This document shows positions 44,118-45,520 of a DNA stretch of 45,520 bases, in pieces (the first letter of the stretch is position 1; the number at the start of each line of letters is the position of its first letter). The notes under the pieces were generated by a model. That model was not told where the DNA came from. It searched no databases and was given only the letters and a program-made list of their open reading frames with translations. Location of the stretch: the NCBI RefSeq assembly GCF_001942625.1, contig NZ_MLCL01000071.1:1-45520 (forward strand), read 5' to 3'. A program made the position numbers and the translations under genes. Origin of the DNA: Mycobacterium syngnathidarum (lineage in GTDB: Bacteria > Actinomycetota > Actinomycetes > Mycobacteriales > Mycobacteriaceae).

Positions 44118-44440
44118 CGGTGACACTTCCTTGTTGTTCGCTGCTCCGGGCAGGCGCGCACAGATCACGCAGCCGAAGCGATTTTCGGGTGTATCGGGTT
44201 GCATCTCGCAGCGGAACGCGGACAAGCCGGCCCAGCCCTGCGCAGACAACTGCTCAATTGTGCCAGATGGGTCCCCATACCGTGAAATCCGGCGAGTTTG
44301 AGCACCCATCCGCATCGACTCCGGCAGCATACTTCGAGCACGACTAACGACGCACGCCACGTGGCGAACAGTTAGGCTTCATCCACCGATGTGCCGGTCG
44401 TGCAGAACGCATCGGATCCACTGCCGGTTCAAGGAGGACC
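44118..44440. promoter_or_regulatory. Divergent rplS / lppW-like promoter region
   Basis: 323 bp without a gene. The left part is the rplS 5' leader with its ribosome-binding site. The right part holds CGCCAC-GTGGCG (44355-44366), a perfect palindrome, nested in a wider, slightly off-centre pair CTAAC (44344-44348) and GTTAG (44371-44375). The lppW-like ribosome-binding sequence AAGGAGG is at 44431-44437. Open frames running through are not homologous to anything I know. Confidence 0.45.
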
Positions 44441-45397
44441 ATGCGACGGCGGCCGTCGAAGCTGATGATTGCCAACGCGGTCAGCATGGTGGCGGTGGTC
44501 ACGATGGCCGTCGTGACAGTCGGCTGCGAAGCCCGGGTGTACGGGACTCCCCCCACCCCCCTCGGCGCGCCCCAACTGACCGTCGTCGTCCCTCAGGGCA
44601 GCATGGCCCCGCTACCCGAGGCATCGCCCGGCGAGCCCGCTCCCAGTTTCCTCGGACTCGAAGACCGCACCCGCCAGGCCACCGAGGACGCCGCCGACGC
44701 CGGCGCCGACATCACGGTGCTGGTGCTCGACCGCAACACGGGCCAACTGATCTCCAACGGAAACGGCACCACGATCGCCATCGCGTCGGTGGTCAAGTTG
44801 TTCATCGCCGATGATCTGCTTCTGCAGGAGGCGAAGCGGCAGACGATCCTCAGCTCCGAGGATCGTCAGAATCTCGACGTGATGCTGCGATCCTCCGACG
44901 ACAGCGCCGCGGAGGTGTTCTGGAACCGCAGCGGCGGAAGCGCCATCGTCGACCGGGTGGCCGCCCGCTACGGTCTGGGCTCGACGCGGCCGCCCGATGA
45001 CGGGCGGTGGTGGAACACCATCAGCACCGCAGCCGATCTGGTGCATTACTACGACATGCTGATGAACGGGCGCGGAGGTCTGCCCGCCGAACAGGCCAAT
45101 GTGATCCTGTCCAACCTGGCCCAGTCCACTCCGAACGCCATCGACGGCACCCAGCCGGGAGGCATCTACCCCCAGCGATTCGGCATTCCCGACGGCCTCT
45201 ACGCCGAACCTGTTGCGGTCAAACAAGGTTGGATGTGCTGCATCGGTTCGGATTGGATGCACCTGTCCACCGGAGTGGTGGGCCCGGACCGACGCTTCAT
45301 CATGGTGATCGGTTCATTGCAGCCCACGAACTCGGCCACCGCTCGCGACACCATCACCGACGCCGTCAAGACCATGTTCCCCGGCGGCCGGATCTAG
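44441..45397 (+). CDS. LppW-like serine-hydrolase lipoprotein
   Basis: 318 aa. The signal segment with Cys29 in VTVGCE is a somewhat atypical lipobox (Thr at -3). A Pro/Ala-rich spacer follows, then a class A beta-lactamase-like domain: Ser116-x-x-Lys119 in SVVKLF, and SSDDSAAE in the place of the SDN loop. Equivalent in position to Rv2905 (lppW). The acylation Ser and Lys are kept; I cannot see a KTG box (KQGWMCC may replace it), so true beta-lactamase activity is doubtful. A cell-envelope peptidase or esterase-like role is possible. Strong ribosome-binding site 4 bp upstream. Confidence 0.86.
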   Translation: MRRRPSKLMIANAVSMVAVVTMAVVTVGCEARVYGTPPTPLGAPQLTVVVPQGSMAPLPEASPGEPAPSFLGLEDRTRQATEDAADAGADITVLVLDRNTGQLISNGNGTTIAIASVVKLFIADDLLLQEAKRQTILSSEDRQNLDVMLRSSDDSAAEVFWNRSGGSAIVDRVAARYGLGSTRPPDDGRWWNTISTAADLVHYYDMLMNGRGGLPAEQANVILSNLAQSTPNAIDGTQPGGIYPQRFGIPDGLYAEPVAVKQGWMCCIGSDWMHLSTGVVGPDRRFIMVIGSLQPTNSATARDTITDAVKTMFPGGRI

Positions 45398-45520
45398 GAG
45401 TCTGCTGAATTAGTGGTGTTGGGGGCGGGGTGCCTCAGAGCGCTCTGTGGCGCGTTGGTGTTAGTCAGGCCCGCAGGTCGACACAATTCGAGGGTCATTC
45501 CGCCGTGTTGAGCGTCGCAT
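45398..45520. other. Unassigned right edge
   Basis: 123 bp after the lppW-like stop. It contains CAGAGC-GCTCTG (45436-45447), an exact 12-bp palindrome. On the minus strand, a frame open to the window edge ends with TAA at 45463-45461 (19 codons visible, ending CGPD). It may be the 3' end of a gene entering from outside, or the end of a mobile element; neither can be shown here. Confidence 0.25.

Overview
The window is chromosomal DNA from a high-G+C actinobacterium, almost certainly a Mycobacterium/Mycolicibacterium. The evidence is the gene order: rlmN, cdsA-frr-pyrH, a MarR gene resembling Rv2887, an amiC-like amidase, tsf-rpsB, an M23 peptidase, xerC, viuB, dprA, comM-like, yraN, DUF2469, rnhB, lepB, rplS and an lppW-like lipoprotein. 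As I remember it, this follows the M. tuberculosis segment Rv2880c to Rv2905, but with many additional genes inserted, as expected of a fast-growing environmental species. Nearly all DNA is coding. I see no tRNA, rRNA, CRISPR array, prophage or complete insertion sequence.

Layout. 1-2400: an aldehyde dehydrogenase and a SnoaL-like protein. 2400-7620: rlmN, a LysR regulator divergent from an EamA exporter, then cdsA, frr and pyrH (all minus strand). 7760-8930: a SAM methyltransferase (Rv0560c-like) divergent from its probable repressor (Rv2887-like), with a perfect palindrome between them. 8990-10120: glycerate kinase. 10120-12320: a three-gene module (DUF1190-like, GspS-like ATP-grasp, DUF350) matching the enterobacterial yjfM-yjfC-yjfL set. 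12390-14760: an amidase and a luciferase-like oxidoreductase. 14880-16700: the tsf-rpsB operon with strong terminator hairpins. 17000-22520: M23 peptidase, F420-type oxidoreductase, alpha/beta hydrolase, xerC, lactate-monooxygenase-like enzyme and viuB.

22600-24570 is the most striking insert: a thiocyanate-hydrolase-like cassette. It consists of a fused beta+alpha subunit, a metal-binding gamma subunit with a CALCSC claw, and a small accessory protein. It lies between viuB and dprA, which are neighbours in M. tuberculosis. 24700-27740 holds dprA, comM-like and yraN. 27840-32810 is a tight operon: HAD phosphatase, fused 2-oxoacid dehydrogenase E1, CaiB-type CoA-transferase and TesB-like thioesterase, with no E2 or E3. 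33240-37860 has an aminotransferase and a methylmalonate-semialdehyde dehydrogenase divergent from a PucR regulator, probably for beta-alanine or similar amino acids. 37880-41720 has DUF2237, SelO, a dienelactone hydrolase and an M20 amidohydrolase. 41730-44120 is the conserved DUF2469-rnhB-lepB-rplS block, followed by the lppW-like gene. The last 120 bp are unassigned.

Family assignments rest on motifs and remembered homologues; no search was run. The most interesting items are the fused thiocyanate-hydrolase cassette, the adjacent repressor/methyltransferase pair with its operator, and the yjfMCL-like module.
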